Positions 1 to 5,988 of a DNA stretch of 58,119 bases are shown here, in pieces. This DNA is from a virus: the IMG/VR virus record IMGVR_UViG_3300035670_000245, positions 1-58,119 of that record; one strand, 5' to 3'. Below the pieces are notes generated by a model. The model did no database searches. It was not told the origin of the DNA and saw nothing but the letters and a program-made list of their open reading frames with translations. A program made the translations under genes and the position numbers. Each line of letters starts with the position of its first letter. Within the stretch, counting starts at the first letter, position 1.

Positions 1-127
1 AAACCCAATGAAAGGAAATTGAAAATGAGATCAATCGCCGCTACTTTCGCCTTGTTTTTCATCCTCATGGCTTTGCCATGCTTTGCCATTGCAGCAGTAC
101 TGCCTTTCGGCAGTGCTGAGTCATTGT
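1..127. repeat. Left copy of 127-bp terminal direct repeat
   Basis: These bases are identical to the last 127 bases of the window (57,993-58,119). A perfect end overlap of exactly 127 bases equals a k-mer size widely used by short-read assemblers. It is therefore best read as the overlap left when a circular or circularly permuted genome is assembled, not as a biological terminal repeat. Removing one copy gives a 57,992-bp circle and joins the control region to the first gene. Confidence 0.93.
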
Positions 128-192
128 TGTTTCTCTGCCTTGCCATTGGTCATGTTTTTCTAGCCTTTTCCGCTTCCATTGCTGCACATTAA
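25..192 (+). CDS. Small membrane or exported protein (55 aa), first left-arm gene
   Basis: A 55-codon frame starts at ATG after AAAGGA, 9 nt upstream. The product has an Arg near the N-terminus, a hydrophobic run (residues 4-26) with an AxA-like signal-peptidase site around residues 21-24, and a second hydrophobic stretch (33-54). It could be a two-pass membrane peptide or a secreted peptide. It is the first gene right of the control region. Its ribosome binding site lies in the base of the large stem-loop at 57,910-58,007 (circular numbering), which suggests translational control. Two strong hairpins (66-80 and 95-118) lie inside the frame. Its first 103 bases recur at 58,017-58,119 only because of the assembly overlap. 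I do not recognise the family. Confidence 0.6.
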   Translation: MRSIAATFALFFILMALPCFAIAAVLPFGSAESLLFLCLAIGHVFLAFSASIAAH

Positions 193-225
193 TTTCATCC
201 CACACAATCCTGAAAGGATCACACC

Positions 226-960
226 ATGAAATCGAACCTCGCAATCATCGAAGATGCCGCCAAGTTTAACCTCGCCAAGTCTGACCCGAAACCGAAGGTT
301 CAGACAGTCGCTCAGGGAGTGAAACTCCCTGTCCTGAAAGAAACCAACCCGATCTTCGATCGGCCTTTCGGAAAAGATGGTCACACTCTAGGGGAAGCCC
401 TAGAGCATCAGGCATCAGTTTACAAGTCCCTTGTAAAACAGCGCAAAAATCAGCTTGAAAAGCTGAAGGAAATCGGCTTAGTCCTCTTGGAGCTTCGCTC
501 TGTATCCGGGGCTTCAAACAAAGATTATGGCATCCTGGTGTCGAAGACACCACTTTCCATAATGTCTCGCCAAGATCGGTACGATGCCTTGTGGCTTGCC
601 GAAAACTGGACTAATGTCCAGTCATACATGAAGGAGATGGATATCTCCTCGGGATCTGCCGCTTATCTTCGTCAGAAAATGACGAAGAAGACAGATGCTG
701 AACCGAAGGTTCAAAATGAGGTAAAGACTGATGCGAAGCCTTCGGCTGGTACGCAGTCTTCAGAGAAACCGGCTATCGACGAAGCTTCGTCAATACCTAC
801 CGAAGGTAAGACCGAAAACAAGACCTCTACCGAAGGTAGTGACTCGGCTGAGGTTTCGGTGGATAACGAAGAAGACTTTGCTTTGAGCATGGCTCAAATC
901 GTGGAGCAGTCCGGCCTTGACCTTAAAAAGGTCATTAACGCTCTTTTGAAACTTGCCTAA
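226..960 (+). CDS. Hypothetical protein (244 aa) whose gene is studded with hairpins
   Basis: ATG follows an AAAGGA ribosome site that itself lies in a 5-bp GAA-loop hairpin (207-219). The N-terminal 150 residues look like a folded, mainly helical domain with a charged helix around residues 65-90. Residues 155-215 are low complexity and rich in Lys, Glu, Ser and Thr, with repeats of the type TEGKTE. The last 30 residues form an acidic then hydrophobic tail. No family is recognised. About twenty short hairpins lie within the frame, several encoding repeated KxK, TEG or SEK patterns, so part of the amino-acid sequence may be a by-product of nucleic-acid structure. The frame is long, open and has a good start, so it is probably translated. 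Confidence 0.7.
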   Translation: MKSNLAIIEDAAKFNLAKSDPKPKVQTVAQGVKLPVLKETNPIFDRPFGKDGHTLGEALEHQASVYKSLVKQRKNQLEKLKEIGLVLLELRSVSGASNKDYGILVSKTPLSIMSRQDRYDALWLAENWTNVQSYMKEMDISSGSAAYLRQKMTKKTDAEPKVQNEVKTDAKPSAGTQSSEKPAIDEASSIPTEGKTENKTSTEGSDSAEVSVDNEEDFALSMAQIVEQSGLDLKKVINALLKLA

Positions 961-971
961 TGGTAAGGTAT

Positions 972-1037
972 CCACGGGGGCTTTCAGCCCCTTGTGGGTA
1001 CATTTAAGGGCATCCGTGAGGGTGCCTTTACATGTAC
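972..1037 (+). other. Two adjacent strong stem-loops in an intergenic leader
   Basis: The first (972-997) has CCAC/GTGG outside a perfect GGGGCT-TTC-AGCCCC hairpin. The second pairs GTACAT (998-1003) with ATGTAC (1032-1037), then after a 1x1 mismatch pairs 1005-1015 with 1020-1030, closing on a GTGA (GNRA-type) tetraloop. Neither is followed by a T-run, so they are not typical terminators. They sit just 5' of the small gene at 1,063 and could control its translation or stabilise the transcript. Confidence 0.75.
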
Positions 1038-1062
1038 CTACACATCACAGGAGGATGTACAC

Positions 1063-1215
1063 ATGCGTATGCTCATACATGTCATACAAATGGTGGCACT
1101 GGCACATATGCTTTTGCTCACAGTCATGGCAGAGATGCACTGGCTCGCTCCCGCTCTCGTACTCGCTCTCATGGGCCTGTATGTCATACGGTATGCACTG
1201 GAATCAGAAGACTAG
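1063..1215 (+). CDS. Small membrane protein (50 aa)
   Basis: The start is chosen because CAGGAGG lies 9 nt upstream; earlier in-frame codons run through the preceding stem-loop. The product is almost entirely hydrophobic from residue 4 to 43, enough for one long or two short membrane segments, and ends in the acidic tail ESED. The ATG lies inside a weak hairpin (1,061-1,082). Early phage membrane peptides of this size often alter host membrane functions or exclude other phages, but nothing here shows which. Confidence 0.6.
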   Translation: MRMLIHVIQMVALAHMLLLTVMAEMHWLAPALVLALMGLYVIRYALESED

Positions 1216-1399
1216 GACTACTGTACAAATTGCCATTAGGGTTATCCCTAGGAAAATTTATTTCGTTTGTTTTCAATGACTTGCTGCACTGCACCACAGA
1301 GTTGGCACGATTCTTTCCCCTTTCTATAGGAGGGGGCCAGTTTTTTGCTGACCCTGATTTTACCGACGAACCTTCGTCAATAACCTTAGGAGTGTGTAT
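1216..1399 (+). other. Intergenic leader with hairpins upstream of the GP88-like gene
   Basis: This gap has no convincing gene. It holds a hairpin TAGGG-TTAT-CCCTA with outer AAATT/AATTT pairing (1,227-1,259), a CCCCT/AGGGG stem (1,317-1,335) and the repeated palindrome (1,365-1,378). No near-consensus sigma-70 promoter is visible. Confidence 0.6.
1365..1378 (+). repeat. Palindromic repeat, copy upstream of the GP88-like gene
   Basis: GACGAA-CC-TTCGTC followed by AATAA, ending 21 nt before the start codon. It belongs to a family of six related sites in the first 3.4 kb and the control region. Confidence 0.85.
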
Positions 1400-2119
1400 A
1401 TGAAGCTTTTGTCTATCGATGCAAATTCCAAGCTTGCCAAGACCAATAAGGTAGTCGGTCAGGATTACCTGTATGCTGGCCTGTCCATGATGCCTGACCC
1501 GATCCTGTGCCCTGGTAGCAAGGCCGCACAATGCATGGATGCTTGCCTGAAGACCTCCGGTCTGGGTGGGGTTTTCCCTGCCATTGCACTGGCTAGACAG
1601 GCCAAGACCGACTGGTTCCATCGTGACATGACCGAGTTTGTGGAGGTACTAGTCAAAGATCTTCAGGCACTGGTACGCAAGGCCAATAAACTCGGCAAGA
1701 AGACTAGGGTCAGACTGAATGTCTTGTCAGACATTGCCTGGGAGAATGTCGAATGCTTCCGACTTGGCTCATGGCATGAGGGTATCCCCCAGGCTTTTCC
1801 TGAGATTGAGTTTTACGATTACACAAAACGGGCTGATCGTATCGGCAAGACTCCATCCAATTATCGCCTGACATTCTCCTACTCTGGTGTGCAATCGTAT
1901 GCTCGTCAGGTAATCAAGGCACAGTCTGCCGGGGCTAATATGGCTGTCGTTTTCCATGTTAAGAAGGGTCAGCCATTGCCGAAGTCCTGGCAAGGTAAGA
2001 CTGTCATTGATGGTGACGAGCATGATGCCCGTTACGATGACCCCCAGGGTGTGATTGTCGGTCTTCGGGCCAAGGGTAAAGCAATCAAGGACACAACCGG
2101 TTTTGTGGTGGCAGTTTAA
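1400..2119 (+). CDS. GP88-family phage protein
   Basis: The start is the ATG 7 nt after TAGGAG; an upstream in-frame GTG (1,394) has no better site. The product (239 aa) has the GP88 layout known from mycobacteriophage and other phage genomes: an N-terminal LS-NSKL element, CPGSKAAQCMDACL with its cysteines (about residues 35-48), then ALARQAKTDWF, and VRLNVLSDIAWE in the middle (about 100-111). The family has no established biochemical role; the conserved cysteines hint at metal or Fe-S binding, which is inference. It follows the repeated palindrome. A short diverged duplicate of its 3' end lies downstream at 2,376-2,416. Confidence 0.75.
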   Translation: MKLLSIDANSKLAKTNKVVGQDYLYAGLSMMPDPILCPGSKAAQCMDACLKTSGLGGVFPAIALARQAKTDWFHRDMTEFVEVLVKDLQALVRKANKLGKKTRVRLNVLSDIAWENVECFRLGSWHEGIPQAFPEIEFYDYTKRADRIGKTPSNYRLTFSYSGVQSYARQVIKAQSAGANMAVVFHVKKGQPLPKSWQGKTVIDGDEHDARYDDPQGVIVGLRAKGKAIKDTTGFVVAV

Positions 2120-2144
2120 TTTTATAGGCACAGGAGAATTGACC

Positions 2145-2372
2145 ATGTTTTTTATCTACGATTGTAATGATCAAGTTGCAGGTAATCCTAAAGGCTATCG
2201 TACATTCCGGGGTGCTAATCAGCAGGCTAATGGCAGGAAGTCTAAGCTTTATCGCACACTATGGGACAGGTATTATGCCAAGCGTGAAGCCGACCCTGAG
2301 TGCAGACTAGTTAATCGCATTACGATTCAAGAGGAAGTAGAAAGTTCTACTTTCTTTTCACCGAAAGTTTAA
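2145..2372 (+). CDS. Hypothetical protein (75 aa)
   Basis: ATG preceded by CACAGGAG with good spacing, 25 nt after the GP88-like gene. A small basic protein with an N-terminal FFIYDCND strand, a central NQQANGRKSKLYRTLWDRYYAK helix and a polar C-terminus. Not recognised. It lies between the full GP88-like gene and a duplicate of that gene's 3' end, which suggests it arrived with a duplication or insertion. Confidence 0.65.
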   Translation: MFFIYDCNDQVAGNPKGYRTFRGANQQANGRKSKLYRTLWDRYYAKREADPECRLVNRITIQEEVESSTFFSPKV

Positions 2373-2375
2373 TGA

Positions 2376-2416
2376 CAAGCAAGGATACAACCGGCTTTGT
2401 GGTGAGTGTGCAGTAG
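2376..2416 (+). pseudogene. Relic of a second GP88-like gene 3' end
   Basis: Read from base 2,381 this encodes KDTTGFVVSVQ then a stop, matching KDTTGFVVAV at the C-terminus of the intact gene (end 2,119). The DNA is similar over about 35 bases with synonymous changes. There is no open frame upstream to support a full second copy, so this is a remnant of a duplication or of a replaced paralogue. Confidence 0.75.
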
Positions 2417-2420
2417 TTAG

Positions 2421-2459
2421 CAATTATGTGCCAGTTTTACTGGCACTTTAATTGCCTTT
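2421..2459 (+). terminator. Hairpin, possible terminator
   Basis: GTGCCAGT-TTT-ACTGGCAC (2,428-2,446) is perfect, with an outer GCAATTA/TAATTGC pairing and a T-rich 3' side. It could be a weak intrinsic terminator after the gene at 2,145 or another member of the hairpin array. Confidence 0.5.
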
Positions 2460-2490
2460 ACAAATAAAAACAAATGTATGTACACACCTT

Positions 2491-2544
2491 AGGGATAGTA
2501 TTTACCCCTTGAACCGAAGGTGAAAGGGGAGTAAATACATCCCT
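2491..2544 (+). promoter_or_regulatory. Structured element, second copy of the control-region stem-loop
   Basis: AGGGAT pairs with ATCCCT, GTATTTAC with GTAAATAC, and CCCTT with AAGGG; the apical loop holds a mini-hairpin ACC-GAA-GGT. The loop-proximal sequence (ACCCCTTGAA and GGTGAAAGGGG) is almost the same as in the stem-loop at 57,910-58,007, while the outer stems differ but still pair. CCCTGAAGGG just 3' could form an alternative hairpin that competes with the outer stem. The next gene starts 58 nt downstream. A cis-acting RNA regulator is likely. Confidence 0.7.
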
Positions 2545-2566
2545 GAAGGGTAGCAGTGAACGGCAA

Positions 2567-2582
2567 TGACGAACATTCGTCA
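2567..2582 (+). repeat. Palindromic repeat copy
   Basis: TGACGAA-CA-TTCGTCA followed by ATAAC, ending 20 nt before the next start codon. The centre differs (CA for CC) while both 7-bp arms are intact. Confidence 0.85.
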
Positions 2583-2602
2583 ATAACTTGAAAGGAATCG
2601 CC

Positions 2603-2995
2603 ATGCAAGTAAAGATCATCCGCAATTCCCACCATGTGATCTTCTCACAGATCCACAAGCAAGCCCATGAGGCTGGCATGAAGGCTGGAACCGATGCCCT
2701 CCCCTCCCCTATGGTAGTGAGTGAGGCTGACATCCAGGGTAACCCTGTCGGCAAGTCCTGGTTTGTGTCTGAGGGTGCCTGTGGATTTGCCTGGGTAGCA
2801 TTCAAGGGCAATACAGCCTGGGGCAAGTGGGCGAAGAAGCAGGGCATTGCTAGCACTGCCTACCCCACAGGGTTACAGATCTGGGTTCACCAGTTTAACC
2901 AGAGCATGGCTCGTAAGGAGGCGTATGCCAGGGCATATGCTGGTGTATTGCGAGAGGCTGGCATCGATGCATATTCCGGTTCCCGTATGGATTAA
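2603..2995 (+). CDS. Hypothetical phage protein (130 aa)
   Basis: The start is the ATG after GAAAGGAA; an in-frame TTG 15 nt earlier overlaps the ribosome site. A soluble protein with an N-terminal strand, a His/Lys-rich helix (residues 8-27), a GACGFAWVAFKGNT core near the middle, and a long basic helix around residues 92-122. I recognise no family. It is preceded by the stem-loop at 2,491 and a palindrome copy. Confidence 0.7.
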   Translation: MQVKIIRNSHHVIFSQIHKQAHEAGMKAGTDALPSPMVVSEADIQGNPVGKSWFVSEGACGFAWVAFKGNTAWGKWAKKQGIASTAYPTGLQIWVHQFNQSMARKEAYARAYAGVLREAGIDAYSGSRMD

Positions 2996-3011
2996 TGACG
3001 AACCTTCGTCA
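2996..3011 (+). repeat. Palindromic repeat copy
   Basis: TGACGAACCTTCGTCA begins directly after the TAA of the preceding gene and ends 20 nt before the next ATG. Confidence 0.9.
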
Positions 3012-3031
3012 ACAAAAAGGAGACACACACA

Positions 3032-3388
3032 ATGGCTAAGATCTTTACTGACACTGGCGTGGCTGAGGCACCTAACACTGACGCATACAAAAGATGGGTT
3101 ATCTGTGATGTGTGCGAAGGGGAAGGGAAGCACTCCCATTCTTTTGGGTGCATAACATCGTCCGAGATGGACGAATGGAGTGACGAGGAGCAGTCCCGTT
3201 ACTTTGCTGGCAAGTATGACCGGCGGTGTTCCGATTGTGATGGCAAGGGCAAGGTGAAAGTATACGCCGAAGGTGCGCCCTTTTGGGTGCGTAGGATATG
3301 GGCCAAGGAACGCTGCTATGCGCAGGTGTCTTTTGAATTGGCACAGGAATACGCCAAGGAGCGGAGAATGCTTGGCGGTGGGTATTAA
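3032..3388 (+). CDS. Small zinc-ribbon protein with DnaJ-type CxxCxGxG motifs (118 aa)
   Basis: ATG after AAAAAGGAG. It carries two CxxCxGxG motifs of the DnaJ zinc-finger type, CDVCEGEG (about residues 29-36) and CSDCDGKG (about 70-77), separated by a His/Cys-containing loop, so it probably binds one zinc ion. The C-terminal part is a basic helix. The same motif type forms the insert in this phage's DNA polymerase. Partner and function are unknown. Confidence 0.7.
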   Translation: MAKIFTDTGVAEAPNTDAYKRWVICDVCEGEGKHSHSFGCITSSEMDEWSDEEQSRYFAGKYDRRCSDCDGKGKVKVYAEGAPFWVRRIWAKERCYAQVSFELAQEYAKERRMLGGGY

Positions 3389-3394
3389 TTTTAA

Positions 3395-3410
3395 TGACGA
3401 ACCTTCGTCA
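3395..3410 (+). repeat. Palindromic repeat copy
   Basis: TGACGAACCTTCGTCA followed by ATAGGAG. Here the ribosome binding site abuts the palindrome and the ATG is 15 nt away. Confidence 0.9.
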
Positions 3411-3425
3411 ATAGGAGAAACGCAA

Positions 3426-3629
3426 ATGGCTCGTTACATATACATGGTGCAAGGGTGTGATCACAAATTCACCACCAAGCAAGAGGCACAGGACTATGCC
3501 TCGTTTGATCGGTGTATTGAGTTCATGCATGGTAAGGCACCTTCGATAACCATAATATCCCGGCTCACACCCAAGCAGTACAAACAAATGCAGGCTCGTA
3601 AACAACTGGCACAGGAGGCACAGCAATGA
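3426..3629 (+). CDS. Hypothetical protein (67 aa)
   Basis: ATG after ATAGGAGAAACGCAA; the upstream in-frame extension runs through the previous gene and the palindrome, so it is rejected. A short basic protein with an N-terminal strand (ARYIYMVQG), a TTKQEAQDYA helix and a C-terminal Lys/Gln-rich helix. Its stop overlaps the next start (ATGA), which suggests translational coupling. Confidence 0.65.
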   Translation: MARYIYMVQGCDHKFTTKQEAQDYASFDRCIEFMHGKAPSITIISRLTPKQYKQMQARKQLAQEAQQ

Positions 3630-3919
3630 AAGGCATCACAGTAACCCGTAACCCGCAGATCAAGCTAACCCTGACTGCCGACGATTGGCAGTTATATGAT
3701 GACGAAGACCACCCTGCCAGGGTTATGGTTGCCCTTGACCTGAACGCTAACATTCAACGGATATTAAATAATCCTTCCTTGCCAGACAGCATGAAAAGGA
3801 GGGCTTGCCGGAATTACCTGCGTGTTTATGACAATTATGGTGCGTCAGATACTGAAGGCAGGGATATGTTAGACACGATTTTTTCTGAGTTCTTTGGCCC
3901 TGAATATGAGGAGGCCTGA
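3626..3919 (+). CDS. Hypothetical protein (97 aa)
   Basis: Coupled to the previous gene by a 4-bp overlap, with GGAGG upstream. An acidic C-terminus (FFGPEYEEA) and a helical middle. No motif recognised. Confidence 0.65.
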   Translation: MKGITVTRNPQIKLTLTADDWQLYDDEDHPARVMVALDLNANIQRILNNPSLPDSMKRRACRNYLRVYDNYGASDTEGRDMLDTIFSEFFGPEYEEA

Positions 3920-3921
3920 TC

Positions 3922-4200
3922 ATGAAATTCTACGGTTCGTATGGCAATCAGTACAGGTACAACAAGTTCGGAGATAAGGTGCCCTTGGCACAGCCCTCCC
4001 CTCCCCCGGTTGTGTCTGATGAGTACCAGATCAAGGTGTACATTCGGGAAGTGTACGGGAATACCCTGATCTATCCAGCCTGCAATAAGGCAAAACTCTT
4101 TGCTAAAATTGCAGGTACAAAAACCCTGTTGCCTAATGTATTGGAGAGTATCAAGGCACTGGGCTATACCGTAACCACAATAGTTAATCGGGAGGTTTAA
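3922..4200 (+). CDS. Hypothetical protein (92 aa)
   Basis: Starts 2 nt after the previous stop, with GGAGG in the end of that gene. The N-terminus is Tyr/Asn/Gly-rich (FYGSYGNQYRYNKFG), then a Pro-rich linker and a small alpha/beta domain. No family recognised. Confidence 0.6.
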   Translation: MKFYGSYGNQYRYNKFGDKVPLAQPSPPPVVSDEYQIKVYIREVYGNTLIYPACNKAKLFAKIAGTKTLLPNVLESIKALGYTVTTIVNREV

Positions 4201-4202
4201 TC

Positions 4203-4496
4203 ATGCAACGCAACATGATTGGCAATGTAATCCGGGTCTATCCACCTGATGCACCACAAGAATATGTTGACTGCCTACTGGCACAGGTGGAACCCAACCT
4301 TGTCTGTGCCATATGCCTGGACACTGGCAACAGGCTAGATGACCCGTGTTTTGTACGCAATACCATGAACCTGACCAGCGAGGACATGGACAGGATACTA
4401 GGGAAGGGTGCCTGCTTTGATCTGCTGAAGGAAGCAAAGCACCCCAAGTGGCTAACAGATATGATGGTTAAACTTAAACCAGACTGGCCTTTTTAA
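4203..4496 (+). CDS. Hypothetical protein (97 aa) with a Cys pair
   Basis: Follows the previous gene by 2 nt with GGGAGG upstream. It contains CAICLDTGNRLDDPCF (about residues 35-50), which looks like part of a metal site or a disulphide, and a C-terminal helix. Not recognised. Confidence 0.6.
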   Translation: MQRNMIGNVIRVYPPDAPQEYVDCLLAQVEPNLVCAICLDTGNRLDDPCFVRNTMNLTSEDMDRILGKGACFDLLKEAKHPKWLTDMMVKLKPDWPF

Positions 4497-4506
4497 GGAT
4501 ATAAAA

Positions 4507-4662
4507 ATGAGTGACAACGAAGCAGTGACCCTGGCATTCGACTTGCTAGAGGGTGCCGAGGTAGTGCAAGTATATGATGACACCCTGTGGATTAAGGTAG
4601 ACAGGGGTTCGTACAATGCACTGTATCAACACATGTACCCACAACAATTCACAGAGGAGTAA
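4507..4662 (+). CDS. Small acidic protein (51 aa)
   Basis: ATG follows AAGGATATAAAA, and the frame ends at TAA just before the next start. A compact acidic protein with a helix then a VVQVYDDTLWIKV beta pair. It fits the tight cluster of same-strand early genes. No family recognised. Confidence 0.55.
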   Translation: MSDNEAVTLAFDLLEGAEVVQVYDDTLWIKVDRGSYNALYQHMYPQQFTEE

Positions 4663-4667
4663 TAACT

Positions 4668-4838
4668 ATGCTTATCGTATTCAAACTGATGTCCCTGGTG
4701 GTGTTCCTGATGTCTGCTTTGAGTCTGGTCTATGTCAACAGCTATGACATCTTTCCCCCGGCTCAGGCACTGGTACTCTCGGCAGGGTTCGCCGTGTCCC
4801 TGGTCTATGGTGTTTTAGGTGCAATCAGATCCAAGTAA
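4668..4838 (+). CDS. Small two-pass membrane protein (56 aa)
   Basis: ATG after GAGGAGTAATAACT; the ribosome site lies in the end of the preceding gene. Hydrophobic segments at about residues 2-23 and 32-52 with a short polar link (NSYDIFPP) and a basic C-terminus (IRSK). It resembles small inner-membrane proteins or holin-like peptides, but its early position argues against lysis. Confidence 0.6.
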   Translation: MLIVFKLMSLVVFLMSALSLVYVNSYDIFPPAQALVLSAGFAVSLVYGVLGAIRSK

Positions 4839-4847
4839 GGAGGCATT

Positions 4848-5063
4848 ATGTTACCCACAGATTACCAACCCATGACGGTATGCTGGCGGTTCAGCAATGG
4901 TCACGACTGGTCTAAGGAATTCCCTAACGAACAGGAGGCATACCAGTTTATCCAGACCTGTGACCTGCAAGGGCATCCGAGTGTTACTCTTGTGGGTACA
5001 ATCACAACAGGTAAGGCTGGCACCAAGATTAACTACCTCAAGGGAGGGGACAACCATGCGTAA
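4848..5063 (+). CDS. Hypothetical protein (71 aa)
   Basis: Strong AAGGAGG site. A small alpha/beta protein with WRFSNGHDW and EQEAYQFIQTC segments; it resembles single-domain phage early proteins without known function. It overlaps the next gene by 8 bp. Confidence 0.65.
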   Translation: MLPTDYQPMTVCWRFSNGHDWSKEFPNEQEAYQFIQTCDLQGHPSVTLVGTITTGKAGTKINYLKGGDNHA

Positions 5064-5424
5064 GGTATTTGTCTACCGTAATCTGCACAAGGATTGCTGG
5101 TCTGTTAAGGCACTGGACGGGGAGTTCAAGGGCAGGGTTATCTACCATGCCAAAGAGATCCCCCTCTGGGACTGCAAGTTCAAGGTCAGTGAGGCTGGCA
5201 GACAGCGGGTCTTGCGTGAGAGATCCAAGAATGTACATGCTGGTGTGGTTGGCTACATGTACGATGACATGCTGGCACCGGCAGTGCAGGCACCAATCCG
5301 TATTACCTACAATCCATACAGGTACAACTCTTTCGTAACTGCCGAAGGATTACAGGCAGTGGGCACAGCGGAGTATGTGTGCATGAAGAATGACAAGTCT
5401 GTGTGGGCATGGGCAACTCGTTAG
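5056..5424 (+). CDS. Hypothetical protein (122 aa)
   Basis: Start at the ATG after GGGAGGGGAC within the end of the previous gene; the upstream in-frame extension is a shadow of that gene. A basic, beta-rich N-terminal half (VFVYRNLHKDCWSVKAL...). Related small phage proteins are common in podoviruses with no assigned role. Confidence 0.65.
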   Translation: MRKVFVYRNLHKDCWSVKALDGEFKGRVIYHAKEIPLWDCKFKVSEAGRQRVLRERSKNVHAGVVGYMYDDMLAPAVQAPIRITYNPYRYNSFVTAEGLQAVGTAEYVCMKNDKSVWAWATR

Positions 5425-5434
5425 GAGAACTGAA

Positions 5435-5569
5435 ATGTACGATCACAATCGTAAGAATTCTTTACTCATTATTTTAGGTACAAGTCTGGCAGTGGTAGGA
5501 TTTGTAGGTATAATCTGGTTCACGGCACTACTCTTTGCCGCATTCGGAGTACAGATGGGAGGTATCTAA
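5435..5569 (+). CDS. Small single-pass membrane protein (44 aa)
   Basis: ATG after TAGGAGAACTGA. A polar basic N-terminus (residues 1-9) then an uninterrupted hydrophobic segment (10-38). Probably inserted in the inner membrane. Function unknown. Confidence 0.6.
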   Translation: MYDHNRKNSLLIILGTSLAVVGFVGIIWFTALLFAAFGVQMGGI

Positions 5570-5977
5570 TTGTCTTTCAGACCATTCACCCAAACCAAGA
5601 TGCTAATCAACAACCCCAAAGGGAGGAAGCTAAACAAGTATGGTGCCCCGGAAGATATCGTTAGTCACCAATGGGTGCATACCAATGCACGGTTCACTCA
5701 CGGTTGCCCCGAGGTCAAGCAAGCATTCAGTACAGAGACACCCTTCAAGGCACTGGGCTGGGAAGTAAAGCCTGGGTGTCCGACAGAGTCGGTCTATGTC
5801 TGGTGGTATGCCGACTGCCCTGTGTCTGATGACCTTATGTTGTCTATCGAAACCAACAAGGAAATGCCACACAAGTTCCTAGATTTTGTAGCTAAGAAGT
5901 ACAATGTGCAGGTGAAGTATGAGCAGTACAATCCATCGCAGTCCCTTTATCCAACAGCATCAACCATCAATCCTTAA
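5570..5977 (+). CDS. Hypothetical protein (135 aa), TTG start
   Basis: The frame opens with TTG directly after the preceding stop, and GGGAGG lies 8 nt upstream. An internal ATG (codon 11) is possible but lacks a ribosome site. A soluble protein rich in aromatic residues (VYVWWYADCP near the middle). Family not recognised. Confidence 0.65.
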   Translation: MSFRPFTQTKMLINNPKGRKLNKYGAPEDIVSHQWVHTNARFTHGCPEVKQAFSTETPFKALGWEVKPGCPTESVYVWWYADCPVSDDLMLSIETNKEMPHKFLDFVAKKYNVQVKYEQYNPSQSLYPTASTINP

Positions 5978-5988
5978 GGAGATTTACC

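Larger units (their letters stand above)
66..1378 (+). repeat. Dense array of short hairpins (left part)
   Basis: Perfect inverted repeats with tiny loops occur about every 50 bases. Positions (stem bp, loop): 66-80 (6, TTT); 95-118 (10 with one G-T, TTTC); 207-219 (5, GAA); 246-256 (4, GAA); 279-305 (6+3, GAA); 313-331 (8, GAA); 349-363 (6, TTC); 386-405 (8, GAAG); 419-437 (8, TCC); 450-466 (7, GAA); 490-500 (4, TTC); 536-552 (7, GAA); 575-585 (4, GTA); 605-622 (7, TAAT); 632-649 (7, GGAT); 666-688 (9, GAAAA); 699-713 (6, GAA); 724-760 (7 outer, nested 4, TTC); 778-791 (palindrome); 798-808 (4, GAA); 827-839 (5, GAA); 882-898 (7, ATG); 918-934 (7, AAA); 972-997; 998-1037; 1061-1082; 1227-1259; 1317-1335; 1365-1378. 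The array ignores gene boundaries and runs through the 226-960 frame, so selection appears to act on the nucleic acid. Function unknown. Confidence 0.85.

Noticed and set aside
1-127. Biological short terminal repeats as in T7
   Set aside because: The length equals an assembler k-mer and the start of a gene spans the joint naturally in the circular form.
778-3410. Palindromic repeats as a CRISPR array
   Set aside because: Spacing is irregular, whole genes lie between copies, and there are no cas genes.
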